NCBI GenBank assembly: GCA_964473005.1
Contig: CAYYME010000024.1
Location: 1-7,581, forward strand
DNA from: JAFCEV01 sp964473005
Lineage (GTDB): Archaea; Nanobdellota; Nanobdellia; Pacearchaeales; GW2011-AR1
Length of the DNA: 7,581 bases
Direction: 5' to 3'
Under the pieces are notes generated by a model that did no database searches, was not told the origin of the DNA, and worked only from the letters and a program-made list of their open reading frames with translations. Position numbers and translations under genes: made by a program. How positions within the stretch are numbered: the first letter of the stretch is position 1; each line of letters opens with the position of its first letter. Below are positions 1 through 5,222 of this stretch, piece by piece.

Positions 1-44
1 TTAGGCGAAGCGACTGCGTCGGCGAGACTTCTTAGAAAATTCAT
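1..44 (-). CDS. Possible partial ORF overlapping the aIF2-alpha stop by ATGA
   Basis: An ATG at 44-42 on the minus strand shares ATGA with the aIF2-alpha stop (43-41). It opens a frame of about 14 codons, MNFLRSLADAVASP, that runs off the window edge. ATGA overlaps are a common coupling arrangement in compact archaeal operons and also occur at 5975-5978 here. In many archaea the gene after aIF2-alpha is Nop10, but Nop10 begins with a cysteine-rich zinc ribbon and this peptide does not resemble it. The stretch is far more GC-rich than the rest of the window, so it may be a repeat or contig-end sequence and not a gene. Confidence 0.25.
   Translation of the reverse strand, partial: MNFLRSLADAVASP
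4..28. repeat. GC-rich segment with small hairpin and direct repeat
   Basis: About 18 of 25 bases are G or C in an otherwise strongly AT-rich window. It contains the inverted repeat CGAC (11-14) / GTCG (18-21) with a 3-base loop, and GGCGA occurs twice (4-8 and 21-25). It may be one copy of a dispersed or intergenic repeat, but only one copy lies in this window, so that is inference. Confidence 0.3.
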
Positions 45-745
45 TTTTCTTTTGCCTGGAATTCAAGCCCCTCTTTTTTAGCCTGTTTTTCTATGGTGCT
101 GATTATTTCTTTAATCTGCCTGTCCAGTTCTTTGATGTTTCCTCCTGATTTTTTTATGGAATATAATCCTGAACAGAGATATCTGACATCTGCATCTATG
201 CTTCCAAGAATATCTTTGATTAATTTTATTCCTTCTGGCTTGTCTGTTTTCAGAGTTATCTCTTTTTTTATAACTGCTTTTTTTTGCTTTTGAGTTGTTA
301 TTATTTTCAATATCTTCTTTGCCTCTGGTTCCCCTGCGAGCTTCTTGAGTTTTGCAGAATTTTCCTTTGCTTCCTGCAGAAAATCAAACAAACCATTTTC
401 TTTGGAAATTTCCTTTAGAACATCTTCGGCTTTTTGCCCCAGAATACTTTTCAAAACTCCAAGATAATTTTTTTCCTGTTTGTCCCTTTCCAGAACTTCT
501 TTTTTTTCTTTTAGACTAACTCTTCTCAGGGATAAATCCACATTGCCGTTTGGCGAAATTCTGATAATCTTGCAGACAATTTTCTTTTTTGGGACAACAT
601 ATTCTCTAAGATTCCTTATTCTTCCAGGAGCAATTTCACTGGTTATGATGCTTCCTTCTTTGTTGCCTTCTATTTTCACAAAAACCACAGTGCCGACTAT
701 TCTGTCAACTGTGCATAATACAAGGTTTCCCACTTCAAGTTCCAT
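41..745 (-). CDS. eif2a: Translation initiation factor 2 subunit alpha (aIF2-alpha)
   Basis: This is the alpha subunit of heterotrimeric aIF2, which delivers initiator Met-tRNA to the small ribosomal subunit. Residues 1-80 form an S1 OB-fold, with the eIF2-alpha signature EGSIITSEIAPGRIRNLREY at 30-49 (the loop equivalent to the eukaryotic Ser51 region) and VDLSLRRVS at 69-77 closing the domain. A charged helical middle domain spans about 80-155. The C-terminal alpha/beta domain, which binds the gamma subunit, starts at about 160 and carries LKTDKPEGIKLIKDIL (165-180). At 234 aa it is shorter than the usual 260-275 aa, with the loss mostly in the helical domain. It has its own TATA box 27 nt upstream of the ATG, so it is probably transcribed separately from the DHH gene behind it. 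The S1 and C-terminal motifs make the family call firm. Confidence 0.93.
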   Translation of the reverse strand: MELEVGNLVLCTVDRIVGTVVFVKIEGNKEGSIITSEIAPGRIRNLREYVVPKKKIVCKIIRISPNGNVDLSLRRVSLKEKKEVLERDKQEKNYLGVLKSILGQKAEDVLKEISKENGLFDFLQEAKENSAKLKKLAGEPEAKKILKIITTQKQKKAVIKKEITLKTDKPEGIKLIKDILGSIDADVRYLCSGLYSIKKSGGNIKELDRQIKEIISTIEKQAKKEGLEFQAKEK

Positions 746-767
746 AAAAATTAAAGAAGTTGTAATG

Positions 768-776
768 TTTTAAAGG
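768..776 (-). promoter_or_regulatory. TATA box of the aIF2-alpha gene
   Basis: CCTTTAAAA on the minus strand is centred about 27 nt upstream of the ATG at 745. That spacing places the transcription start at or next to the start codon (leaderless mRNA). Basis: sequence plus known archaeal TATA geometry. Confidence 0.65.
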
Positions 777-857
777 TTATGCTTTAGTAAAATAAATCAT
801 TCAACTTAACATCTTTCCTCCTCAACTGAGAAATTATCCCCCTTTTTATGTAGTTGT

Positions 858-921
858 TAATGAATTTAGTAATAGTTGAGCAATATTTTGATATTCTATG
901 GGTTAACTAATGAATTAGTAA
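858..921. repeat. Near-direct repeat pair in the spacer
   Basis: TAATGAATTTAGTAA at 858-872 and TAATGAATTAGTAA at 908-921 differ by a single T and are 50 bp apart, start to start. In AT-rich sequence this can arise by chance. It lies beyond the DHH stop and well upstream of the aIF2-alpha promoter. Confidence 0.35.
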
Positions 922-924
922 AAA
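920..924 (-). terminator. Oligo-T terminator candidate after the DHH gene
   Basis: Read on the minus strand, five T follow the TAA stop after one base. Archaeal termination commonly uses a T tract without a hairpin, so this is a plausible 3' end for the S15-DHH transcript. Confidence 0.4.
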
Positions 925-925
925 T

Positions 926-2260
926 TTAAATTTTTACAAGTTCAACTTCGAGACTTTTTTTCAGCAGTTCAAGAAATTCTTTTTCCTTTTCTCTTTTGAT
1001 AATGCAGCCTGCGGCGAATTCATGCCCGCCAGCTTCTCCGCCGATTTTTTCTATTATGCTGTTCAGAAGCTCTCTTGCATTTCTTCCTCTTTCACCGACA
1101 ATTCTTGCAGAAATTTTTATCTTGTCGTCGTAATAAGCCAGAAGATTAATTATTGTCCCTTCTTCATATAAAGAGGATTTGGAGAGAATGCTCGCAATTG
1201 TTCCTATCATAGTGTCTTTTATATGGTTTCTCGCATTTATTATTAAAAAGCCCCTGCCTTTTATTGGAGTGCTGGCAAATGCAAATTTTATTGCAGATAA
1301 TAATTCCTGCCTGTATTTTGCATGAATGGATTCCGCTCTCTCTTTTATTTTTGGAATTTCCATACAGAACTGGATTGCAGTTCCGCTTTCCCCAAATCTG
1401 GAGCAGGCATTTATTTTTGCGCTGAGTTCTCTTGCATCCTCCAGCTTATTAAAAAATTTTATAAGAAAAATATCCCCGATAATTCTGTTTTTTGTTTTTG
1501 GATTTCTCAGCATTATTGCAGTAATTAATTTTTTCATTTCCTCTTCATTTAGTTCTATCAGGCTTTTGCATTTTCCGTTTGCATAATTCAGCCCTGTTTC
1601 ACGCAGCAATTCAAGAACTCCTGCCGAGTTTCCGGTTACTTCAGGGATATAGGGGTCTGAGCAAAATTCAAGAGTTCTGTTCAGGGGCCTTGTAGAAGGA
1701 TAAATTGTCAAACCCCTCTTTTTTTTAATTTCACCATCCTCAAGAATTCCGTTATCCAACTTTCCAATATTTTTTTCAAGAGTGTCTCCAATCATCCCAA
1801 GTATCGCAAGTTTTGCGAATTCCCTGTTTGATTCATCAATTTCCTTGCAGAAGAGATAAGTTAAGCAGGAACTGCTGATTTTTTGTTTTGAATGCAATTC
1901 AGGATTTATAATTTTTACATTTTCAGGAATCTGCTGAATTATTTCATGGTGGTCAATTATGAAAACATCTGTGAGCCCTGCTTCTTCAATGTGATTCAGG
2001 CTTCCTGAAGCCAAATCCAAAAACAAGGTTATTTTGTCCTTGGGCAAATCAAAAATAAACTGCTCTTCAAGGCTTTTAACAATCCTTACAGAGAAAGTTC
2101 TGTCAATTTTCTTTAATGCCTGTATCATAATTGTTACAGAAGTAATTCCGTCTGTGTCAAAATGGCTGATTATCTGGATTCCTTTTTTTTCTGATTTCCC
2201 AATAAATTCCCCGGCCATTTCTTTAATTTCCTGTTCCAGACTTCTTTCCTCTTTTTTCAT
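926..2260 (-). CDS. DHH/DHHA1 phosphoesterase, archaeal GAN/RecJ-like nuclease
   Basis: This is a metal-dependent exonuclease of the DHH superfamily. Archaeal members include GAN, the GINS-associated single-strand nuclease of the replisome and the counterpart of Cdc45/RecJ, and related RNA exonucleases. Active-site motifs appear in order: SHFDTDG (32-38; H33, D35, D37), FLDLASG (80-86; D82), DHH (103-105) and GMIGD (155-159; D159). The DHHA1 substrate-binding domain ends with GGHEFAAG (411-418). All metal ligands are present and 444 aa is a normal length, so it should be active and not a degenerate Cdc45-like form. It starts 8 nt after the S15 stop, so the two form an operon; S15 beside a RecJ-like gene recurs in archaea. 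Whether it acts on DNA at the fork or on RNA cannot be told from sequence alone. Confidence 0.9.
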   Translation of the reverse strand: MKKEERSLEQEIKEMAGEFIGKSEKKGIQIISHFDTDGITSVTIMIQALKKIDRTFSVRIVKSLEEQFIFDLPKDKITLFLDLASGSLNHIEEAGLTDVFIIDHHEIIQQIPENVKIINPELHSKQKISSSCLTYLFCKEIDESNREFAKLAILGMIGDTLEKNIGKLDNGILEDGEIKKKRGLTIYPSTRPLNRTLEFCSDPYIPEVTGNSAGVLELLRETGLNYANGKCKSLIELNEEEMKKLITAIMLRNPKTKNRIIGDIFLIKFFNKLEDARELSAKINACSRFGESGTAIQFCMEIPKIKERAESIHAKYRQELLSAIKFAFASTPIKGRGFLIINARNHIKDTMIGTIASILSKSSLYEEGTIINLLAYYDDKIKISARIVGERGRNARELLNSIIEKIGGEAGGHEFAAGCIIKREKEKEFLELLKKSLEVELVKI

Positions 2261-2268
2261 TTTAAAAA

Positions 2269-2601
2269 TTACCCTTTTTTCTGGTACTTCTTAAGATTTC
2301 TAAGTTGCGCAAAAATCCTGTCCCTGTCTCTCATAGCTCTTTTATCCTGCATGTTTTTCTCATAATGCTTTTCAATCTTCGCAAGTTTTTCCCCTACATT
2401 TTTTACATCAGGATTAATATATTTTTTTCCTAGAATCTGTGAGATTTTTTTTGTGTATTCTCTGGAATGAACCCCTTCTTTCTTAAGTTCTTCCCCGATT
2501 TTTTCGGCAGTCAGCCCTTTTTCAGCAAGTTCAATGACTTTTTTTTCAAATTCCTTTTCAGACAATTTTTTTGCTTTTTGTGCTTCTTTTTCTTCCGGCA
2601 T
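2269..2601 (-). CDS. rps15: 30S ribosomal protein S15, shortened archaeal form
   Basis: S15 is a primary binder of the 16S rRNA central domain. The C-terminal part shows the S15 core: KHYEKNMQDKRAMRDRDRIF (78-97), then LRNLKKYQKKG to the end, matching the family pattern of His, Asp and closing Leu/Tyr helix. The segment before it, KGLTAEKIGEELKKEGV (28-44), resembles the archaeal S15 helix that reads as a lakeG-IG-LRD pattern. Archaeal S15 is usually about 150 aa. Here only 110 aa remain: the basic Arg-rich N-terminus is replaced by an acidic/lysine-rich start, and the linker before the core is compressed. It is the first gene of the S15-DHH operon, with a TATA box 26 nt upstream. The family is likely right because motif and neighbour agree, but the match is divergent. 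Confidence 0.82.
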   Translation of the reverse strand: MPEEKEAQKAKKLSEKEFEKKVIELAEKGLTAEKIGEELKKEGVHSREYTKKISQILGKKYINPDVKNVGEKLAKIEKHYEKNMQDKRAMRDRDRIFAQLRNLKKYQKKG

Positions 2602-2622
2602 TTTATTAGATTGTAAACCTGT

Positions 2623-2631
2623 TTTTTAAAG
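2623..2631 (-). promoter_or_regulatory. TATA box of the S15-DHH operon
   Basis: CTTTAAAAA on the minus strand is centred 26 nt upstream of the S15 ATG (2601), predicting a leaderless transcript. It lies back-to-back with the MinD promoter in a 110-bp divergent spacer. Confidence 0.65.
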
Positions 2632-2682
2632 ATTGCTGTTTTCTTTTAAGTGATTAATAGTTTGAAGGAGTTTTTGACAAAT

Positions 2683-2691
2683 TATTTAAAC
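2683..2691 (+). promoter_or_regulatory. TATA box of the MinD-like gene
   Basis: TATTTAAAC is centred 25 nt before the ATG at 2712, with an A-rich GACAAA (2676-2681) upstream that could serve as BRE. It predicts a leaderless mRNA and supports this ATG as the start. Confidence 0.65.
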
Positions 2692-2711
2692 TGAGATATA
2701 TTTTAGAGTAT

Positions 2712-3506
2712 ATGGCCAGGGTAATTGGAATTCTGAGTCTAAAAGGGGGTGTAGGAAAGACTTCTGTGGTTGCTTCATTAGGCAGTGCTATCGGAGATTT
2801 TAATAAAAAAGTTCTGCTGGTGGACGGGAATTTTTCTGCACCAAATCTTGGATTTCAGCTGAATGTGGTTGATCCTAAGGTTACTCTTCATCATGTGCTG
2901 GACAGAAAAGCACATCTGAGAGATGCTATTTATCATGCAGGAAAAGTGGATATGGTTCCTTCCTCTATTTTTGGAGAGCCTCAGATTAACCCCCTGAAAC
3001 TCCGTGATGCTCTTAAAAATGTGAAGAGAAGTTATGATATAATTCTCCTGGATTCTTCTCCTGCACTGAATGAAGAAACTCTGGCAGTGATGAATGCTTC
3101 TGATGAATTGTTTGTGGTAACCACTCCTGATTATCCTACTCTGAGCATGACATTAAAGGCAGTCAAAATTGCAAAGCAGAAAGGAGTTCATATAAACGGG
3201 CTGATTATAAATAAAGTGCATAACAGAGATTTTGAGTTGTCTTCAGGAGATATTGAAAAAACAGCAGAAGTTCCTGTTCTTGCAGTTATTCCCTATGATT
3301 TGAATATTCTGCGGGCATTGGCTAATTTTGTTCCGAGCGTTGATTATAAGCAGAAATCAGAAGGGAGTGAGGAATTCAGAAGGCTTGCCGCGGTTTTGGT
3401 AGGGGAAAAATACAAGCAGCAAAATCTAAAAGGCTTTTTCAGATGGGTTACTCCAAGGAGGCAGGATATCAACAGAACGATTTTTTATGAGGCTATTTTC
3501 AGGTGA
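2712..3506 (+). CDS. MinD/ParA-family P-loop ATPase
   Basis: This is a deviant Walker A ATPase of the SIMIBI class, which dimerises with ATP to position or partition cargo (Min, ParA and archaeal cell-organisation variants). The deviant Walker A is LKGGVGKTS (10-18), with both the signature lysine K11 and the P-loop K16. The A' region is VLLVDGNFSAPNLG (34-47), and Walker B is DIILLDSSP (109-117). TTPDYPTL (137-144) and a NKV guanine/adenine-contact region (167-169) follow. The 264-aa length is normal for MinD. The last 25 residues, with GFFRW (241-245) and several Arg, could be an amphipathic membrane-targeting tail as in MinD, but this is weak. No MinC, MinE or ParB partner lies in the window. 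It stands alone, divergent from S15 and followed by tRNA-Gln. Confidence 0.88.
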   Translation: MARVIGILSLKGGVGKTSVVASLGSAIGDFNKKVLLVDGNFSAPNLGFQLNVVDPKVTLHHVLDRKAHLRDAIYHAGKVDMVPSSIFGEPQINPLKLRDALKNVKRSYDIILLDSSPALNEETLAVMNASDELFVVTTPDYPTLSMTLKAVKIAKQKGVHINGLIINKVHNRDFELSSGDIEKTAEVPVLAVIPYDLNILRALANFVPSVDYKQKSEGSEEFRRLAAVLVGEKYKQQNLKGFFRWVTPRRQDINRTIFYEAIFR

Positions 3507-3523
3507 GTCTGATTTGGAAAACC

Positions 3524-3532
3524 TTTATAAAT
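3524..3532 (+). promoter_or_regulatory. TATA box of tRNA-Gln
   Basis: TTTATAAAT, preceded by GGAAAACC (3516-3523) as a good BRE, would start transcription near 3554, giving a leader of about 19 nt before the mature 5' end. A second candidate, TTTTATAA at 3548-3555, is too close (about 21 nt) for the usual spacing and is less likely. Confidence 0.6.
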
Positions 3533-3572
3533 TTCTTGAAGTTTGATTTTTATAAGAGTTCAGTTTGCAGTC

Positions 3573-3645
3573 AGCCCCTTAGTACAGCGGTCAAGTATAC
3601 AGCCCCTTGGAGGCTGTGACGCAGGTTCGAATCCTGCAGGGGCTA
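3573..3645 (+). tRNA. tRNA-Gln (anticodon UUG), C33 variant
   Basis: A complete cloverleaf is present. The acceptor stem 3573-3579/3638-3644 has 7 perfect pairs starting A1-U72, as is typical of archaeal tRNA-Gln. The D stem is GTAC/GTAT (3582-3585/3595-3598) with GG in the loop. The anticodon stem CAGCC/GGCTG (3600-3604/3612-3616) encloses the loop CCTTGGA, so the anticodon is TTG at 3607-3609. A 4-nt variable loop follows, then the T arm GCAGG-TTCGAAT-CCTGC (3621-3637), and discriminator A at 3645. No CCA is encoded and there is no intron. Position 33 (3606) is C instead of the almost invariant U. Reading the loop one base later to give Pro-UGG breaks the anticodon stem. In archaea such a tRNA is charged as Glu-tRNA-Gln and amidated by GatDE. 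Confidence 0.95.
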
Positions 3646-3646
3646 T

Positions 3647-4492
3647 TCATAATTTTTTCAGTATTTTTTCCCTATATCTTGGCAAATCATCCAAATCCCT
3701 TTTATTTAACGGATTTTTTATAAGTTCTATAATCCCTTTTTCAAAATTTTTGTCAAGTATTGGTTTTACTAAAATAAATCCTAAATCATAAAGATAAATG
3801 TCCGTTTTATTCTCAATCATTTCCTTAAAGTCCTCATCAGTTAATCTTTTTGCAGACTGTGTTAGTTCCCCTTTGTAGGCTATATAATCTGCTACTCCTT
3901 CTTCCACGAGATTATGCTGTATGTCATATAATACAGATGTATTTTCACGCTGAACATTAAACAAATATTTCTCTCCTAGTTCTTTTCCCAATGCATAATA
4001 AAAAGCATGTGCTCCTTCATGTTTTATATAATAATGAAGTCTGTTTATCAATTCCTCTTTAATATTTTCTTTAGTCTTTTTTGAATACTTTAGATATCTC
4101 CCGAATAAATATTCTGAACAGGTTGAATAAAAATATATCGAATCAACATTTTCTTTGTATACTGCTCCTTCACAGTCAAAGCAAGTAATTTCATTTTTCC
4201 TTGCTTTAAATCCGTATTTTGGAAGTTCTCTTTTTATATTGTAAAAAGTATATATTTCCCCTATATCTGAAGCATAATGTTTATTTACTGTTGAACGAAC
4301 AAATTCATCGTATTCAGCAACATTTTTCCAGGGAATCTGATTTGTTTTTTTTGTTTCTGTATTTTCAGGTATAAAATTAAATGAACTTTTCCGCTCTGCA
4401 AATTTTAGGTTAATATTTTCTTCTTTAAAATTAATATCTGAAGGAAAAAGCAGAAAGAGAGTGCCCATTAATAATAATTTCTTTAAAGACAT
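3647..4492 (-). CDS. Predicted exported zinc metallopeptidase (HExxH, gluzincin-like)
   Basis: I do not recognise a named family. The N-terminus MSLKKLLLMGTLFLLFPS looks like a Sec signal peptide or membrane anchor, so the rest should lie outside the cytoplasmic membrane. HEGAH at 158-162 matches the HExxH zinc-binding and catalytic signature. NLVEEGVADY at 194-203 follows about 36 residues later, and its E197 or E198 could be the third zinc ligand as in gluzincins. A CFDC pair (104-107) and C125 could form a disulfide or bind metal. The C-terminal third is helical and charged. The gene has its own TATA box, is divergent from the 188-aa orphan, and stops one base from the tRNA-Gln 3' end. Substrate unknown; it could be a self-defence or scavenging protease, or inactive. 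The HExxH plus E arrangement makes a peptidase role likely but not proven. Confidence 0.7.
   Translation of the reverse strand: MSLKKLLLMGTLFLLFPSDINFKEENINLKFAERKSSFNFIPENTETKKTNQIPWKNVAEYDEFVRSTVNKHYASDIGEIYTFYNIKRELPKYGFKARKNEITCFDCEGAVYKENVDSIYFYSTCSEYLFGRYLKYSKKTKENIKEELINRLHYYIKHEGAHAFYYALGKELGEKYLFNVQRENTSVLYDIQHNLVEEGVADYIAYKGELTQSAKRLTDEDFKEMIENKTDIYLYDLGFILVKPILDKNFEKGIIELIKNPLNKRDLDDLPRYREKILKKL
3653..3658 (+). terminator. Oligo-T terminator of tRNA-Gln inside the convergent gene
   Basis: Six T start 8 nt after the mature tRNA 3' end, and another six T lie at 3664-3669. The first tract is also the two AAA lysine codons (K279-K280) at the end of the opposing HEGAH protein gene. A T tract of this size is a typical archaeal terminator. 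Confidence 0.55.
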
Positions 4493-4512
4493 CCTTAAAC
4501 AAGAAAGATATT

Positions 4513-4521
4513 CTTAAAAAG
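4513..4521 (-). promoter_or_regulatory. TATA box of the HEGAH protein gene
   Basis: CTTTTTAAG on the minus strand is centred 25 nt from the ATG at 4492 and predicts a leaderless transcript. A second TATA-like stretch, at about 4522-4531, is too far (about 35 nt). Confidence 0.55.
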
Positions 4522-4602
4522 TTTTTATATGTTTGAATAAATATATTGTCTAATCCCTATCTCTCCCACTCTTTTCAATATATATCTTATTATAAATAAA
4601 TT

Positions 4603-4611
4603 GTTTTAAAG
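4603..4611 (+). promoter_or_regulatory. TATA box of the 188-aa orphan gene
   Basis: GTTTTAAAG is centred 25 nt before the ATG at 4632. This spacing supports ATG 4632 over the in-frame TTG at 4623. Confidence 0.6.
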
Positions 4612-4631
4612 AAAATTTAAGTTTGAATTTT

Positions 4632-5198
4632 ATGGGAATAAAAAAAGATAGGTTTTTATTTCAGTATAATTTATTTGAAGAAATTAGTTTGGATAACCAA
4701 AAGATGATTAGTCCTGTAATGGATTTTATTGTTACAGGTCTTAATTCAAATTTGCAGGCACAAAAAGTTAATATTTATCATAGTGCATTGGTAAAACTTT
4801 ATTGGGCTCCTTGGAGGACTTGGGTTTTTGTAGATAAAAGAGAGGGAAGTCAAAAAGGGAATATTTATACTCTAGAGCAAATAGTTAAAGACGTTGGCTT
4901 TCTCAAAAAAGCAATTAGAAAATCAATGCGCATTGGTCCCGAGAAAATCATTCAAATTAAAGATAAGAAATTGCAGGCAGTAAAGTTGGAAGATGTGCTT
5001 TATCAAGAAATATCTAACTATATGTTCCAAAAACCCCTTGAAAAACTTAGTAAAGAAGAAAGAATTAGATTAAATAGGCATGTTGGCCAAAAATATGATA
5101 AATCAAGATTACAAAAAGGATATTTAATTGATGAACCAATTATGAAAAAAGAAATCCGTGCACTTAATAGGTCCTCTCCTTTTATTTTGATTAATTAG
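4632..5198 (+). CDS. Orphan protein of unknown function, 188 aa
   Basis: I do not recognise this protein. The start is set at ATG 4632 because a TATA box lies 25 nt upstream; a TTG at 4623 would add only three residues. It has no signal peptide, membrane segment, cysteine cluster or known active-site motif. It is basic and soluble-looking, with a tryptophan-rich patch LYWAPWRTWVFVDKREG at about residues 56-72 and lysine/arginine-rich helices, including SKEERIRLNRHVGQKYDKSR (139-158). The C-terminus ends in hydrophobic FILIN. It is divergent from the exported HEGAH protein and convergent with Bud32 (24 nt between stops). Codon use is AT-rich like its neighbours. It could be a lineage-specific or transferred gene, perhaps nucleic-acid-binding from its charge, but that is a guess. 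Confidence 0.75.
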   Translation: MGIKKDRFLFQYNLFEEISLDNQKMISPVMDFIVTGLNSNLQAQKVNIYHSALVKLYWAPWRTWVFVDKREGSQKGNIYTLEQIVKDVGFLKKAIRKSMRIGPEKIIQIKDKKLQAVKLEDVLYQEISNYMFQKPLEKLSKEERIRLNRHVGQKYDKSRLQKGYLIDEPIMKKEIRALNRSSPFILIN

Positions 5199-5210
5199 AT
5201 AAAGATTTAC

Positions 5211-5216
5211 TTTTTT
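5211..5216 (+). terminator. Oligo-T terminator after the 188-aa orphan
   Basis: Six T start 13 nt after the TAG stop, in the 24-nt gap before the convergent Bud32 stop. This is a plausible hairpin-free archaeal terminator. Confidence 0.5.
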
Positions 5217-5222
5217 AGTTCC

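Larger units (their letters stand above)
746..925. other. 180-bp spacer between aIF2-alpha and the DHH gene
   Basis: No convincing gene is present. It holds the aIF2-alpha TATA box (768-776) and an oligo-T stretch after the DHH stop (924-920, minus). A near-perfect direct repeat is TAATGAATTTAGTAA (858-872) and TAATGAATTAGTAA (908-921), differing by one T. A purine-rich GAGGAGG on the minus strand (823-817) stands four bases before an ATG (812-810) that opens only a three-codon frame. No tRNA-like fold and no complete C/D box pair was found by eye. Confidence 0.5.

Noticed and set aside
1..39. Minus frame reading SKKSRRRSRFA and stopping at base 1
   Set aside because: It looks like a basic protein tail, but the frame has no start codon before an upstream stop at 93-91, so no gene can be supported.
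93..773. Open frames on the plus strand opposite aIF2-alpha
   Set aside because: They are antisense to a clearly recognised gene, have no family motifs or promoter spacing, and are Phe/Ile/Ser-rich as expected from reversed lysine codons.
1322..2294. Plus-strand frames opposite the DHH gene
   Set aside because: They overlap conserved DHH motifs on the other strand and look like antisense shadows with no recognisable domain.
3573..3645. tRNA-Pro(UGG) reading of the anticodon loop
   Set aside because: Shifting the loop by one base breaks the 5-bp anticodon stem. The acceptor A1-U72 and overall sequence fit archaeal tRNA-Gln.
3543..3791. An 82-codon plus-strand frame across the tRNA
   Set aside because: It reads straight through the tRNA-Gln cloverleaf and into the antisense of the protease gene, so it is not a gene.
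4623..4631. TTG start for the 188-aa gene
   Set aside because: The TATA box spacing of 25 nt points to ATG 4632, and the extra residues add nothing recognisable.
3625..5200. Integrated element using tRNA-Gln as attachment site
   Set aside because: The accessory genes start at the tRNA 3' end, but no second copy of the tRNA 3' half and no integrase were found in the window.
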